A DNA stretch of 64,000 bases, taken from contig NZ_NGJU01000019.1 in assembly GCF_003987495.1 (NCBI RefSeq), positions 1-64,000 of the forward strand, in the 5' to 3' direction. Origin of the DNA: Vagococcus salmoninarum. GTDB taxonomy: Bacteria; Bacillota; Bacilli; Lactobacillales; Vagococcaceae. The first letter of the stretch is position 1. Each line of letters begins with the position of its first letter. Made by a program: the position numbers and the translations under genes. Below the pieces are notes generated by a model. It had not been told where the DNA came from. It made no database searches and saw only the letters and a program-made list of their open reading frames with translations. Shown here piece by piece: positions 17,791-26,664 of this stretch.

Positions 17791-17827
17791 ATTACGCTAT
17801 ACTTAGCTAATCAACAGGGAGGCTGAA

Positions 17828-18361
17828 ATGAATAAAAATAAAACATATATTTATATTTCACTCTTAGTGGCCCAGGGAGTTGTCATCGGTTTATTAGAAC
17901 GAATGATTCCTTTCCCCTTCGCCTTTGCTCCTGGAGCGAAATTAGGCTTAGCTAATTTAATTACAATTATTGCCATCTTCACTATGTCTAAGAGAGAAAG
18001 CTTCTTTCTTGTTTGTTTACGATTATTATTAACAACTTTCCTCGGTGGGACGGTTTCAACTTTGTTATACAGTGCTTCTGGCGCTTTTCTGAGCTATGCT
18101 GGCATGCTGTTAATCAAAGGCCTAGGTCCTAAACGAGTTAGTGTCATCGGGATTAGTGCTGCTGGTGGTTTTTTACATAACGTCGGTCAATTAGTGACTG
18201 CTAGTTGGATTTCTGGTTCTTGGAACGTCATGCTCTACTTACCAGTCTTATCTTTTATCGGCATCTTAGCTGGTATTGCCGTGGGGATTGCTGCTAATTA
18301 CTTACTAGAGCACGTAAGTACCTTGAATCGTTTTCAAAAAGACTACCAAGCCTCATCTTAA
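17828..18361 (+). CDS. eetB: EetB-like membrane protein (Gx transporter family)
   Basis: The 177-residue protein has about five hydrophobic segments and belongs to the Gx-transporter family, often labelled heptaprenyl diphosphate synthase component I. Characteristic segments are ERMIPFPFAFAPGAKLGLANL near residue 24 and GGTVSTLLYSASGAFLSYAGM near residue 73. In the Listeria EET locus EetB is a membrane protein implicated with EetA in electron transfer across the membrane; its biochemical role is not settled. It lies directly upstream of dmkB. The usual partner EetA (NusG domain II protein) is not found beside it. A GGAGG site supports the start. Confidence 0.85.
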   Translation: MNKNKTYIYISLLVAQGVVIGLLERMIPFPFAFAPGAKLGLANLITIIAIFTMSKRESFFLVCLRLLLTTFLGGTVSTLLYSASGAFLSYAGMLLIKGLGPKRVSVIGISAAGGFLHNVGQLVTASWISGSWNVMLYLPVLSFIGILAGIAVGIAANYLLEHVSTLNRFQKDYQASS

Positions 18362-18400
18362 TTAACACAAATCAACAGTTATCAACCTAAGGAGTTTACC

Positions 18401-19387
18401 ATGAAAATTCACAAATTATGGCAAGATTACCCTGATTTGGCAAAAGAGTTAGCCGCTACATTAAAAATGATGGAAGGCTCTATCAAATTATCAAACAAAG
18501 CCGTTGAACAAGCGATCTTAACGATGATTTATTCTGGCGGAAAGTTATTACGTCCAGCTTATTTACTCCTTTTTTCACAGTTCGGCAAAGAAACTGATCG
18601 GGAAAAAATGATTGCTTTAGCTGCTGCCATGGAAACCTTACATACAGCGACTTTAATTCACGATGATATTATTGACGAAGCAGACCTCAGACGAAATCAT
18701 CCTACCGTTCAAAGTCAATTCGGGAAAGATGTGGCTGTCTATGCTGGCGACTATTTGTTCGTTAGTTGTTTTAAACTCTTAGCTAACCACGCTTCTTCTC
18801 TGAAGAGTATTCAACTCAATGCTAACAGTATGGAAAAAGTCTTAGCTGGGGAATTAGGGCAAATGGACAACCGTTACGATACAACTATGAGCATCAATGC
18901 TTACTTAGATAATATTTCTGGAAAAACTGCGGAATTGTTTGCCTTAAGCTGTTTTGTCGGTGCTTATGAAAGTGGTTGTTCGCAATTATTTGCTAATAAA
19001 TGTAAGAAAATCGGTAACTATATTGGCATTACTTTTCAAATTATCGATGATATTTTAGATTACTCTGAAGCAACTGCCAGTATTGGCAAACCAGTCCTAG
19101 AAGACGTCAAGCAAGGGGTTTACAGCTTACCCTTACTCTACGCCTTAAAAAACAATCCCCAAGCCTTGTTGCCTCTGCTAAACAAGAGAGAAGGGATGAC
19201 AACAGCTGATACTGCCGAAATTTATCAACTGGTTCAAGAAAATGGTGGGATTGAAGAAGCTCGCAAACTAGCTGCCTCATACACAGCTAAAGCGTTAAAA
19301 GAAATTACTAAGTTGCCTGATAATGAACAGGAGACTAAAAAAGTCATTTATGACGTGACTAGTTTATTGTTAAAACGGACTTATTAA
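18401..19387 (+). CDS. dmkB: Polyprenyl diphosphate synthase DmkB
   Basis: This trans-prenyl chain synthase of 328 residues has the first aspartate-rich motif LIHDDIIDEADLRR near residue 87 and the second QIIDDILDYS near residue 217, and GGKLLRPAYLLL near residue 46 for substrate binding. Within the EET locus it supplies the prenyl tail that DmkA attaches to dihydroxynaphthoate. It follows eetB by 39 bases with an AAGGAGT site and is the last EET gene, ending at a bidirectional terminator. A housekeeping polyprenyl synthase is expected elsewhere in the genome. Confidence 0.92.
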   Translation: MKIHKLWQDYPDLAKELAATLKMMEGSIKLSNKAVEQAILTMIYSGGKLLRPAYLLLFSQFGKETDREKMIALAAAMETLHTATLIHDDIIDEADLRRNHPTVQSQFGKDVAVYAGDYLFVSCFKLLANHASSLKSIQLNANSMEKVLAGELGQMDNRYDTTMSINAYLDNISGKTAELFALSCFVGAYESGCSQLFANKCKKIGNYIGITFQIIDDILDYSEATASIGKPVLEDVKQGVYSLPLLYALKNNPQALLPLLNKREGMTTADTAEIYQLVQENGGIEEARKLAASYTAKALKEITKLPDNEQETKKVIYDVTSLLLKRTY

Positions 19388-19390
19388 TCG

Positions 19391-19440
19391 AAAAAAAGAC
19401 TGCTTTCCATGTTACTTTTTGGAAAGTTAGTCTTTTTTTG
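19391..19440. terminator. Bidirectional terminator between dmkB and HAD phosphatase gene
   Basis: AAAAAGACT...CTTTCC pairs with GGAAAG...AGTCTTTTTTT around a 12-base loop, with A/T runs on both sides. The flanking genes converge on it. Confidence 0.8.
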
Positions 19441-19456
19441 TTATTTATATTTCCTG

Positions 19457-20269
19457 TTATTTTAAAACATATTCTTCAATAATCCCTGCTACCCCATCTT
19501 CATCATTGGACAGACCAATCACATCAGCCACAGCTTTTAAAGCTGGCACGGCGTTGCCCATGGCCACACCAATTCCGGCAGTCACAACCATTGGCAAGTC
19601 GTTTTCATTGTCACCAATTGCCATCGTTTCTTCTTGTTTAATCCCTAAATGATCGGCTAGCTCTAGTAAGGCTTTGCCTTTATTAGCTTCAATGTTTAGA
19701 ATTTCATAATAGAATTCAGCACTTTTAGCTGTTGTATACTTTTCTTTAAACCAGTCAGGAATTTTCGTAATCGCTTCATCTAAAAGGACTGGTTCGTCAA
19801 TCATCATCATTTTAATAATTTCCATGTCTGGTGTCATTTGATCGATTGAACGATAATACAAAGGCATGCCTGTCAGTCCAACTTCATGAATCGTATAAGG
19901 ACTAATTAGATGATTGGCCGTATAAATATTTTCTTGATCAATAGTATGAATTGGCACTCCGACTTGGCGAGCCATCGCTTCGATTTCAATAAAGTTCTCA
20001 TAAGTTAAGCCGTGGGAAGCAATGATTGCTTTCGTATCGCTCGCTTGAACTAAGGAACCGTTATAAGTAATTACGTAGTCCCCAGCTTCTTCTAAGTTTA
20101 AAGCTTTAAGTGATTCGACAACACCTGGATAAGGGCGACCAGTTGCTAGAACGATCTTAATCCCTTGGGCTTTCGCTTCTGCGATTGTGGCCTTCGTTTT
20201 TGCGGTTAATTCTTTATTTGAATTAAGTAATGTGCCATCGATATCAATGGCGACTAGTTTAATAGACAT
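19457..20269 (-). CDS. Cof-type HAD-superfamily sugar-phosphate phosphatase
   Basis: About 270 residues of a Cof/YidA-type HAD hydrolase. Motif I is VAIDIDGTLL near residue 6, motif II is VLATGRPYPG near residue 40, the motif III lysine is in the ANKGKALLEL region near residue 195, and motif IV is AIGDNENDLPM near residue 215. A C2 cap domain lies between motifs II and III. Such enzymes act on sugar phosphates or flavin precursors, and the exact substrate cannot be read from the sequence. The ATG at 20269 is preferred over the in-frame TTG at 20278, because the GGAG site is only one base from that TTG. Confidence 0.9.
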   Translation of the reverse strand: MSIKLVAIDIDGTLLNSNKELTAKTKATIAEAKAQGIKIVLATGRPYPGVVESLKALNLEEAGDYVITYNGSLVQASDTKAIIASHGLTYENFIEIEAMARQVGVPIHTIDQENIYTANHLISPYTIHEVGLTGMPLYYRSIDQMTPDMEIIKMMMIDEPVLLDEAITKIPDWFKEKYTTAKSAEFYYEILNIEANKGKALLELADHLGIKQEETMAIGDNENDLPMVVTAGIGVAMGNAVPALKAVADVIGLSNDEDGVAGIIEEYVLK

Positions 20270-20298
20270 TAGTGACAAGCTCCTTTAATTTAAGTAAT

Positions 20299-21996
20299 TT
20301 AGTTGAATTGTGAATCATCAATCCCTGATAAATAAGTATCAATCGACGCCATCACTGAAGTCAGTGCCCCTTTTTCAAAAGGTGATTGTAACTTAGCTAA
20401 CGCAACGATCTCTAAGAAACTCTTCGTGCCGCCAACCTGACAAATCGCTAAATAATCTGACCATGCTTGGGGATCTTTTTCTAAATGGTCTCTTTGCCAA
20501 AATTGGAAGGCGCAGACTTGGGCTAACGTATAATCAATATAGTAAAACGGCGATGAAAAGATATGGCCTTGGCGGTACCAGTAAGTTCTTTGAGCTAAGA
20601 AGTCATCTTCACTGTAATCTCGTTCCGGACAATACATCCCTTCTAATTCTCGCCAAACATTATTTCGTTCCGCTGGGGTCATGTCTGGTCGTTCATAAAC
20701 CACATGTTGGAAATGATCGACTAGGACGCCATAAGGTAAAAATTGCACAGCTCCTGACAGATGTGAAAAATGATACTTACTTGCTTGTTCCTCAAAGAAT
20801 AAATGCATCCACGGCCACGTAAAGAACTCCATACTCATAGAATGGATCTCACAGCTCTCGTAAGTTGGAAAGACACAATCTGGTTGCTTAATCCAACGTG
20901 ATTGATAAACTTGGAAGGCATGGCCGGCTTCATGAGTTAAGACATCAATATCCGCTGACGTCCCATTAAAGTTGGCGAAAATAAACGGGGCTTGCTCTTT
21001 CGGCAAATAGTCACAGTAGCCACCACTTTGTTTACCTGGTTTGCTAAGTAAGTCTAATAACTCTGACTCTACCATATCTGTCATAAATTTGCCGGTTTCT
21101 GGTGATAGTTCTTGGTACATAGCTAAGCCTTTTTCGACAATTTCCTCAGGCGTCCCTTTTGGTATGGCATTGCCGCTTAAATATTCTAAAGGTAAATCAT
21201 AATTTTTAAGGGTCTTTAAGCCTAAACGCTGACTTTGACGTTGGTATAATTTTTGAGTAATTGGTACTACATGTTTCAGAATTTCTTCCCGATACACTTC
21301 CACCATTTCACGGTTATAATCAAACCGGTTCATGAAACGATAGGCCATTTCAACATAGTCTTTGAAACCTAATGTTTGGGCAATCTTCGTTCTAACTTTG
21401 ACTAATTGGTCAAAGACGTGATCAATCCTTCCAGCATTTTCAGCAAAGAACGCACTGCTGACGCTACTGGCTCCTTTACGAACTTCTCGTTCAGTGCTTT
21501 GACGGTAAGGGCCTAATTGGGCTAACGTTAACTCTTTGCCATCAAAGGCGACTTGGGCACTAGCGATTAATTGGTCGTATTCTGAGACTAATTTATTTTC
21601 AGTTTGTAATAGTTCAATGACTTCACTAGAGAACGTTGCTAACTTGTTTTCCGCTAGCATGAAAAACGTCGTCGGAAAGACAGTTTTTAATTGTTCAATA
21701 TGAGGCGATGATAAAATCACTTGGTAATATTCGGTAATTAATTCTTCGTATAAGGGCCCAAATTCATTCCAATACTCATCTTCCTCTTTATAAAACGGAT
21801 CCCGAGTATCGATCGTGTGGCGAATCATGGCTAATTCTTGCATCGAAGTTAGATCACTGTGTAATTGAAATAAAGCTTCCCCTCGTTCATTGACAGTCTC
21901 AGCTGTACCAGCCTCAAACTCACTTATTTTTTCGGCAAATTCTTTTTTAGTTGTTGCGTAATCTGGTCTAACATATGAATAGTCTGAAAATTTCAT
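20299..21996 (-). CDS. M3-family oligoendopeptidase (PepF-like)
   Basis: A 565-residue zinc metallopeptidase. The catalytic zinc site is THEAGHAFQ near residue 350, the HExxH helix, with the downstream glutamate in PTYESCEIHSMSMEFF about 28 residues later. No signal peptide is visible, so it is cytosolic and probably trims peptides brought in by oligopeptide transporters. It is close in length to other M3 peptidases of lactic acid bacteria. An AGGAA site precedes the ATG. It is 29 bases upstream of the HAD phosphatase and could share its transcript. It faces away from the ABC-F gene. Confidence 0.92.
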   Translation of the reverse strand: MKFSDYSYVRPDYATTKKEFAEKISEFEAGTAETVNERGEALFQLHSDLTSMQELAMIRHTIDTRDPFYKEEDEYWNEFGPLYEELITEYYQVILSSPHIEQLKTVFPTTFFMLAENKLATFSSEVIELLQTENKLVSEYDQLIASAQVAFDGKELTLAQLGPYRQSTEREVRKGASSVSSAFFAENAGRIDHVFDQLVKVRTKIAQTLGFKDYVEMAYRFMNRFDYNREMVEVYREEILKHVVPITQKLYQRQSQRLGLKTLKNYDLPLEYLSGNAIPKGTPEEIVEKGLAMYQELSPETGKFMTDMVESELLDLLSKPGKQSGGYCDYLPKEQAPFIFANFNGTSADIDVLTHEAGHAFQVYQSRWIKQPDCVFPTYESCEIHSMSMEFFTWPWMHLFFEEQASKYHFSHLSGAVQFLPYGVLVDHFQHVVYERPDMTPAERNNVWRELEGMYCPERDYSEDDFLAQRTYWYRQGHIFSSPFYYIDYTLAQVCAFQFWQRDHLEKDPQAWSDYLAICQVGGTKSFLEIVALAKLQSPFEKGALTSVMASIDTYLSGIDDSQFN

Positions 21997-22128
21997 GAGA
22001 TTCCTACTTTCGAAAAATATTTATTGAAACCATTATATCACGCTTTCAGAAGTTACTTAAAACTTTCTGATAATTTACCGAATTAACTATAAAAACAACT
22101 TCCTACTATATATAGGCAGACTTCATGG

Positions 22129-22157
22129 TTGTAATTCCCAGCAATCCTAGTTATAAT
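22129..22157 (+). promoter_or_regulatory. Sigma-A promoter of the ABC-F gene
   Basis: TTGTAA at 22129-22134 and a perfect TATAAT at 22152-22157 are separated by 17 bases. The leader to the ATG is about 48 bases. Confidence 0.7.
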
Positions 22158-22211
22158 GCTAGAAGGTCTATCTATGTATAGAAAATTAAATAAGAGGAAT
22201 TGAGGAACACT

Positions 22212-23843
22212 ATGATTACTGTATCAAATGTTAGTTTGCAACTACCAGATCGTAAATTATTCGAAGACGTTAACATCAAATTCATCCCCGGCAACTGTTA
22301 TGGCTTAATCGGTGCTAATGGCGCTGGTAAATCAACTTTCTTAAAAGTTTTAGAAGGATCAATTGAAGCCTCAACCGGTTCTGTGACTTTAGGTCCAGAC
22401 GAACGGATGGCAACCCTTAAACAAAACCACTTTGACTATGATGATATTACTGCTCTAGCAACTGTCATGATGGGTCACAAACGTCTCTATGAAGTCATGC
22501 AAGAAAAAGACGCCATTTACATGAAAGAAGATTTCTCTGATGCTGACGGCTTAAAAGCCGCTGAATTAGAAGGGGAATTTGCTGAATTGAATGGTTGGGA
22601 AGCTGAACCAGAAGCTGCGCAATTACTCCAAGGATTAAACATTCCTGATGAGTTACACGACTTAAAAATGGCTGAACTATCAGCTGGTGAAAAAGTTAAA
22701 GTATTATTAGCCCAAGCTCTTTTCGGTAAGCCTGATGTCTTACTTTTAGATGAGCCAACCAATGGTTTAGACACGAAGTCAATTGCTTGGTTAGAAGAGT
22801 TTTTAATTAACTTTGATAACACTGTTATTGTTGTTTCCCATGACCGTCACTTCTTAAATAAAGTTTGTACTCACATGGCTGATTTAGACTTTGGTAAAAT
22901 CACGTTATTCGTTGGAAACTACGATTTCTGGTTAGAGTCTAGTCAATTAGCTTCAAAATTACAAGCGGATCAAAACACGAAAAAAGAAGAAAAAGTCAAA
23001 GAATTACAAGACTTTATCGCTCGTTTCAGTGCGAATGCTTCAAAATCTAAACAAGCAACGTCTCGTAAAAAAATGTTAGAAAAAATCACTATTGACGACA
23101 TTCAACCTTCTTCACGTCGCTATCCTTTCGTAGGCTTTAGCCCAGAACGTGAAATCGGTAATGATTTATTACAAGTTGAAAATATTTCAAAAACCATTGA
23201 TGGTAAAAAAGTCTTAGATAATATTTCATTCACTTTAAATAAAGACGACAAAGTTGCTTTCATTGGTAACAATGATATCGTAACAACGGTTTTATTCAAA
23301 ATTATTATGGGTGAAATGGAAGCTGATTCCGGTGAAGTCAAATGGGGCGTAACAACGTCACAAGCTTACTTACCAAAAGATAACTCTGCCGAGTTTGAAG
23401 GAAATCAACAACCAATCGTTGACTGGTTACGTCAATACGCAGGCAAAGAAGAAGACGACAATACGTTCTTACGTAGTTTCCTAGGTCGGATGTTGTTCTC
23501 AGGTGAAGACGTTATGAAACCTGTCAATGTCTTATCTGGTGGTGAAAAAGTTCGTTGTATGTTATCTAAAATGATGCTCTCAAAAGCTAACGTTTTAGTT
23601 TTAGACGACCCAACAAATCACTTAGACTTAGAGTCAATCACAGCACTTAATGATGGTCTAATCGGCTTTAAAGGCTCTCTGTTGTTCGCTTCACATGACC
23701 ACCAGTTTATTCAAACAATTGCTAACCGCATCATTGCAATTTCTGATAAAGGTGTCGTTGACCGTGCGGAAACAACTTACGATGAGTTCTTAGACAACAA
23801 AGAAGTTCAAGATAAAATGAAAGAACTTTTTAAAACTAAATAA
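22212..23843 (+). CDS. ABC-F family ATPase (YbiT/YkpA-like)
   Basis: A soluble double-ATPase without membrane segments, 543 residues, of the ABC-F class that acts on ribosomes. Domain 1 has Walker A GANGAGKST, signature LSAGEKVK and Walker B LLLDEPTNGLD. The linker near residues 240-300 is charged. Domain 2 has an intact signature LSGGEK, but its Walker A region reads GNNDIVTT without the lysine and its Walker B is LVLDDPTNHLD, with Asp where the catalytic Glu is usual. The overall order fits the YbiT/YkpA branch and not the antibiotic-resistance branches. The ATG at 22212 has a GAGGAA site; an upstream in-frame TTG is less likely. Confidence 0.9.
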   Translation: MITVSNVSLQLPDRKLFEDVNIKFIPGNCYGLIGANGAGKSTFLKVLEGSIEASTGSVTLGPDERMATLKQNHFDYDDITALATVMMGHKRLYEVMQEKDAIYMKEDFSDADGLKAAELEGEFAELNGWEAEPEAAQLLQGLNIPDELHDLKMAELSAGEKVKVLLAQALFGKPDVLLLDEPTNGLDTKSIAWLEEFLINFDNTVIVVSHDRHFLNKVCTHMADLDFGKITLFVGNYDFWLESSQLASKLQADQNTKKEEKVKELQDFIARFSANASKSKQATSRKKMLEKITIDDIQPSSRRYPFVGFSPEREIGNDLLQVENISKTIDGKKVLDNISFTLNKDDKVAFIGNNDIVTTVLFKIIMGEMEADSGEVKWGVTTSQAYLPKDNSAEFEGNQQPIVDWLRQYAGKEEDDNTFLRSFLGRMLFSGEDVMKPVNVLSGGEKVRCMLSKMMLSKANVLVLDDPTNHLDLESITALNDGLIGFKGSLLFASHDHQFIQTIANRIIAISDKGVVDRAETTYDEFLDNKEVQDKMKELFKTK

Positions 23844-23927
23844 TGACTCTTAATTTACCTCCGTTGAAGGGAACACCTGTACCAACGGAGGTAACTTTCA
23901 TTAAATAACTGTAAAGGACTGATACAT
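23844..23927 (+). terminator. Hairpin between ABC-F gene and small downstream gene
   Basis: TTACCTCCGTTG pairs perfectly with CAACGGAGGTAA across a 16-base loop (about 23857-23895), followed by a short T-containing tract (CTTTCATT). It could be a weak terminator or an attenuating structure ahead of the 68-residue gene. Confidence 0.45.
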
Positions 23928-24134
23928 ATGAATAAAGAAGATATTATTATTGATAATTTATACGAAGGTTCATCTGAATTATTACAATTTCCATTTTGCG
24001 GTGTCGCAACTGCTTTACATGAAAATTCAGCTGTTCTTCAATTATCAACCTTTAACCCTTTAGATAAAGAAAAAATTGAAGATTTAAAAGGTTACGTTAT
24101 TGTCCGTTACCGCGATTTAAGCTTACCAAAATAA
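23928..24134 (+). CDS. Small conserved-looking protein of unknown function
   Basis: A 68-residue acidic, soluble protein with no membrane segment or signal peptide. It has a beta-rich look (FCGVATALHENSAVLQLSTF, GYVIVRYRDLSLPK), perhaps an SH3-like small barrel, but I do not recognise the family. Reasons to call it real are an AAAGGAC ribosome site 9 bases before the ATG, codon use like its neighbours and a strong terminator just after it. It follows the ABC-F gene in the same direction. Confidence 0.65.
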   Translation: MNKEDIIIDNLYEGSSELLQFPFCGVATALHENSAVLQLSTFNPLDKEKIEDLKGYVIVRYRDLSLPK

Positions 24135-24142
24135 GTGAATCA

Positions 24143-24191
24143 AAAAAAGTAGCACTCCTTGATGTTAAATCATCAAAGGGTGCTACTTTTT
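24143..24191. terminator. Bidirectional terminator after the 68-residue gene
   Basis: AAAAAGTAGCAC...CTTTGATG-type stem: AAAAAGTAGCAC pairs with GTGCTACTTTTT and the inner TTGATG with CATCAA. T and A runs on both sides serve the converging degV gene too. Confidence 0.85.
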
Positions 24192-24193
24192 AT

Positions 24194-25069
24194 TTATCTG
24201 ATTGTTCCAAATGAAAAGACGGCCATGGCACCATAACCAGTATGACTAGCGATCGTTGGACCCATTGGTAATAAGACAATCTCTTTGACGCCTGGTTGAT
24301 CCGTTAACAGACTTTTAACTTCTTCACCAGCCTCTAAATCACCGGCATAAGCAATGACCACGGTTTGATCAACTTGTTCCCCTATTGTTTTCAGTGTTTC
24401 TTGGACTAATTTATCTAAAGACTTGTGGCGACCACGAACTTTGCCGACATTAATTAAATGACCACTTGGATCAACGACAATAATTGGTTTAATCTTGATT
24501 AAACTACCAACTGTGGCTGAAGCTTTTGAAATCCGGCCACCTCGTTCTAAGTGATTTAAGTCATTAACTGTCACCCATGAATGGAGACGAGGCCCATACT
24601 CATTTAACCAAGTAACAGCCTCTGTCAGTGATTGACCTGCGTCTCGTAACTTGATTAACTCCATAACTAATAAGCCTAGGCCCAGTGATGCTGCTTTAGA
24701 ATCAATGATTGTGATTGGAAGATTGTTATGTTCTTCTTTTAACATTTCCAATGCCATGACAGCATTGTTGTACGAACCACTTAAACCTGATGAAAAACAT
24801 AAATATAATAATGGTTGTTGACTATCGATATAATTGCTAAAAATTTCTAAATACGTACCGGTATTAATTTGTGACGTTGTCGGCATTTTTCCTGCCTGTA
24901 ATTCTGACATAAACCATTGATAGTCGAAGTCTTCGCCTAAGTCATCGACATACTCTTTGCCATCTAAATTGATAATCATACTAACAAATTGGACATGATT
25001 ATCTTTTAAATATTGATATGGCAAATCACAACATGAATCTGTCATTAAATCAAAACTTTTTCCAGCCAA
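24194..25069 (-). CDS. DegV family fatty-acid-binding protein
   Basis: A DegV protein of about 291 residues; members bind a fatty acid and, in the FakB role, present it to fatty acid kinase FakA. Family segments are [11 protein letters not shown] near the start, [26 protein letters not shown] near residue 95, and the [11 protein letters not shown] and [12 protein letters not shown] segments. I place the start at a TTG (25069), 8 bases after AAAGGAGG. The longer reading frame from 25147 would add 26 residues that DegV proteins lack and has no ribosome site. No partner kinase gene is adjacent. Confidence 0.88.
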   Translation of the reverse strand: MAGKSFDLMTDSCCDLPYQYLKDNHVQFVSMIINLDGKEYVDDLGEDFDYQWFMSELQAGKMPTTSQINTGTYLEIFSNYIDSQQPLLYLCFSSGLSGSYNNAVMALEMLKEEHNNLPITIIDSKAASLGLGLLVMELIKLRDAGQSLTEAVTWLNEYGPRLHSWVTVNDLNHLERGGRISKASATVGSLIKIKPIIVVDPSGHLINVGKVRGRHKSLDKLVQETLKTIGEQVDQTVVIAYAGDLEAGEEVKSLLTDQPGVKEIVLLPMGPTIASHTGYGAMAVFSFGTIR

Positions 25070-25150
25070 ACCTATTTCCTCCTTTTTAAAAGTTATGTAA
25101 GTATAACATAATTCCTGATTTTCTTTAACATATGTGAACTCACTCATATA

Positions 25151-25188
25151 AAAAAGACTTACTAAAGAAAGTTTTAGTAAGTCTTTTT
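25151..25188. terminator. Terminator between purA and degV
   Basis: A 16-base perfect stem AAAAAGACTTACTAAA / TTTAGTAAGTCTTTTT encloses a loop of about six bases. It lies directly downstream of purA on the minus strand. Confidence 0.88.
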
Positions 25189-25194
25189 ACTTGA

Positions 25195-26487
25195 TTAAAT
25201 TTGTGCCCAAACACTTTCTAAAACGTTTGTTTGGTTACGGTCAGGACCAACTGAAAAGGTCGACACGCGAACTCCTACAAGCTCTGACACTCGGTGTACG
25301 TAGTTACGTGCATTTTCTGGTAGTTCTGCTAATGTTTTACAACTAGTGATATCTTCTTCCCAACCTGGTAATTCTTCAAAAATTGGTTTACAACGAGCTA
25401 ATTCTTTTAAGCTAGCTGGGTAGTGATAGATTTTTTCACCATCTAATTCATAGGCTGTACAAATTTTCACGGTTTTCAAGCCACTTAAGACATCAATTGA
25501 GTTTAATGATAAGTTCGTAATCCCAGAAACTCGTTTAGAATGGCGCATTACAACAGTATCAAACCAACCAACCCGACGTGGTCTTCCTGTGACTGTCCCA
25601 AATTCACGGCCGATTTCACGAATACGGTCGCCAGTTTCGTCAAATAATTCAGTTGGGAATGGGCCATCACCGACACGAGATGTATAAGCTTTACAAACTC
25701 CAACAACTTTATCAATTTTAGAAGGTCCCACCCCACTGCCTATGGTCACGCCTCCGGCTACGGGGTTAGATGATGTGACATATGGGTAAGTCCCTTGATC
25801 GATGTCTAACATGACCCCCTGAGCCCCTTCAAAGAGGACACGTTTGCCAGCATCTAAAGCATCATTCAAAATAACTGAAGTATCTGTGACATATTTTTTA
25901 ATTTGTTGCCCATATTCGTAGTATTCTTCAAAAATGTCATCAAAATTCAACGCTTCTGCATCATACATTTTAGTGAACACGCGGTTTTTTTCTTCTAAGT
26001 TAATACGTAATCGTTCTTCAAAAATCTCTTTATCTAATAGATCCGCCATGCGAATACCAATTCGAGCTGCCTTGTCCATATACGCTGGACCAATGCCTTT
26101 ATTTGTTGTACCAATTTTATTTTCGCCTTTAGACTCTTCTTGTAAAGTATCTAATAAAATATGGTAAGGTAAAATAACGTGCGTTCTGTCAGAAATTCTT
26201 AAGTTATCAGTCGTTACTCCTTTGTCATGTAAGTATTTAATTTCTCTAACAATTGACTTCGGATTAACAACGACACCATTACCAATCACACTGATTTTAT
26301 CTTTGTAAAAGATCCCTGATGGAATTAATTGTAATTTATACGTAACGCCATCAAATTTAATCGTATGGCCTGCGTTATCTCCACCTTGGTAACGGGCAAT
26401 GACTTCTGCATTTTCACTTAAAAAATCTGTAATCTTACCTTTTCCTTCGTCTCCCCATTGGGTACCTACTACAACAACTGATGACAT
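25195..26487 (-). CDS. purA: Adenylosuccinate synthetase
   Basis: PurA makes adenylosuccinate from IMP, aspartate and GTP, the first committed step to AMP. The 430 residues start with [17 protein letters not shown], the phosphate-binding loop with its catalytic Asp, followed by GGDNAGHTI near residue 37. [12 protein letters not shown] near residue 130 and [10 protein letters not shown] near residue 300 are further family motifs. It has a GAGGTG site ahead of the ATG. Upstream lie several CGAAC boxes of the kind bound by Gram-positive PurR. The position next to dnaB is conserved in many Firmicutes. Confidence 0.97.
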   Translation of the reverse strand: MSSVVVVGTQWGDEGKGKITDFLSENAEVIARYQGGDNAGHTIKFDGVTYKLQLIPSGIFYKDKISVIGNGVVVNPKSIVREIKYLHDKGVTTDNLRISDRTHVILPYHILLDTLQEESKGENKIGTTNKGIGPAYMDKAARIGIRMADLLDKEIFEERLRINLEEKNRVFTKMYDAEALNFDDIFEEYYEYGQQIKKYVTDTSVILNDALDAGKRVLFEGAQGVMLDIDQGTYPYVTSSNPVAGGVTIGSGVGPSKIDKVVGVCKAYTSRVGDGPFPTELFDETGDRIREIGREFGTVTGRPRRVGWFDTVVMRHSKRVSGITNLSLNSIDVLSGLKTVKICTAYELDGEKIYHYPASLKELARCKPIFEELPGWEEDITSCKTLAELPENARNYVHRVSELVGVRVSTFSVGPDRNQTNVLESVWAQI

Positions 26488-26648
26488 ATGAACACCTCAT
26501 TCTTTTATTTTAGCTCCTACATTATTTTAACAAGATTCAGCTTAAAAATCAAGGAATTGCGAACGTTAAGAATCAATAACAATCATTATATTCAAAAACA
26601 CTAACAATATTGCCGAACATCACTTGAAAGTACATAAAAACACGAACA
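26488..26648 (-). promoter_or_regulatory. purA: purA promoter region with CGAAC (PurBox-like) motifs
   Basis: A minus-strand TATAAT at 26585-26590 may be the purA -10, giving a leader near 90 bases. Plus-strand CGAAC cores occur at 26560-26564 (GCGAACGTT), 26614-26618 (CCGAACAT) and 26643-26647 (ACGAACATT). The last has an inverted partner inside the dnaB terminator. CGAAC is the core of the PurBox recognised by PurR in Bacillus and Lactococcus. Spacing here is not the classical one, so this is tentative. Confidence 0.4.
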
Positions 26649-26664
26649 TTAAAAGTCTGTTCGT
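26641..26664 (-). terminator. dnaB terminator overlapping the stop codon
   Basis: CACGAACA pairs with TGTTCGTG around an eight-base loop, and on the minus strand TTTTT follows. The hairpin contains the dnaB stop codon. Confidence 0.7.

Noticed and set aside
20278-20278. TTG start for the HAD phosphatase
   Set aside because: The ribosome site is one base from this codon; the ATG nine bases later is properly spaced and gives the family N terminus.
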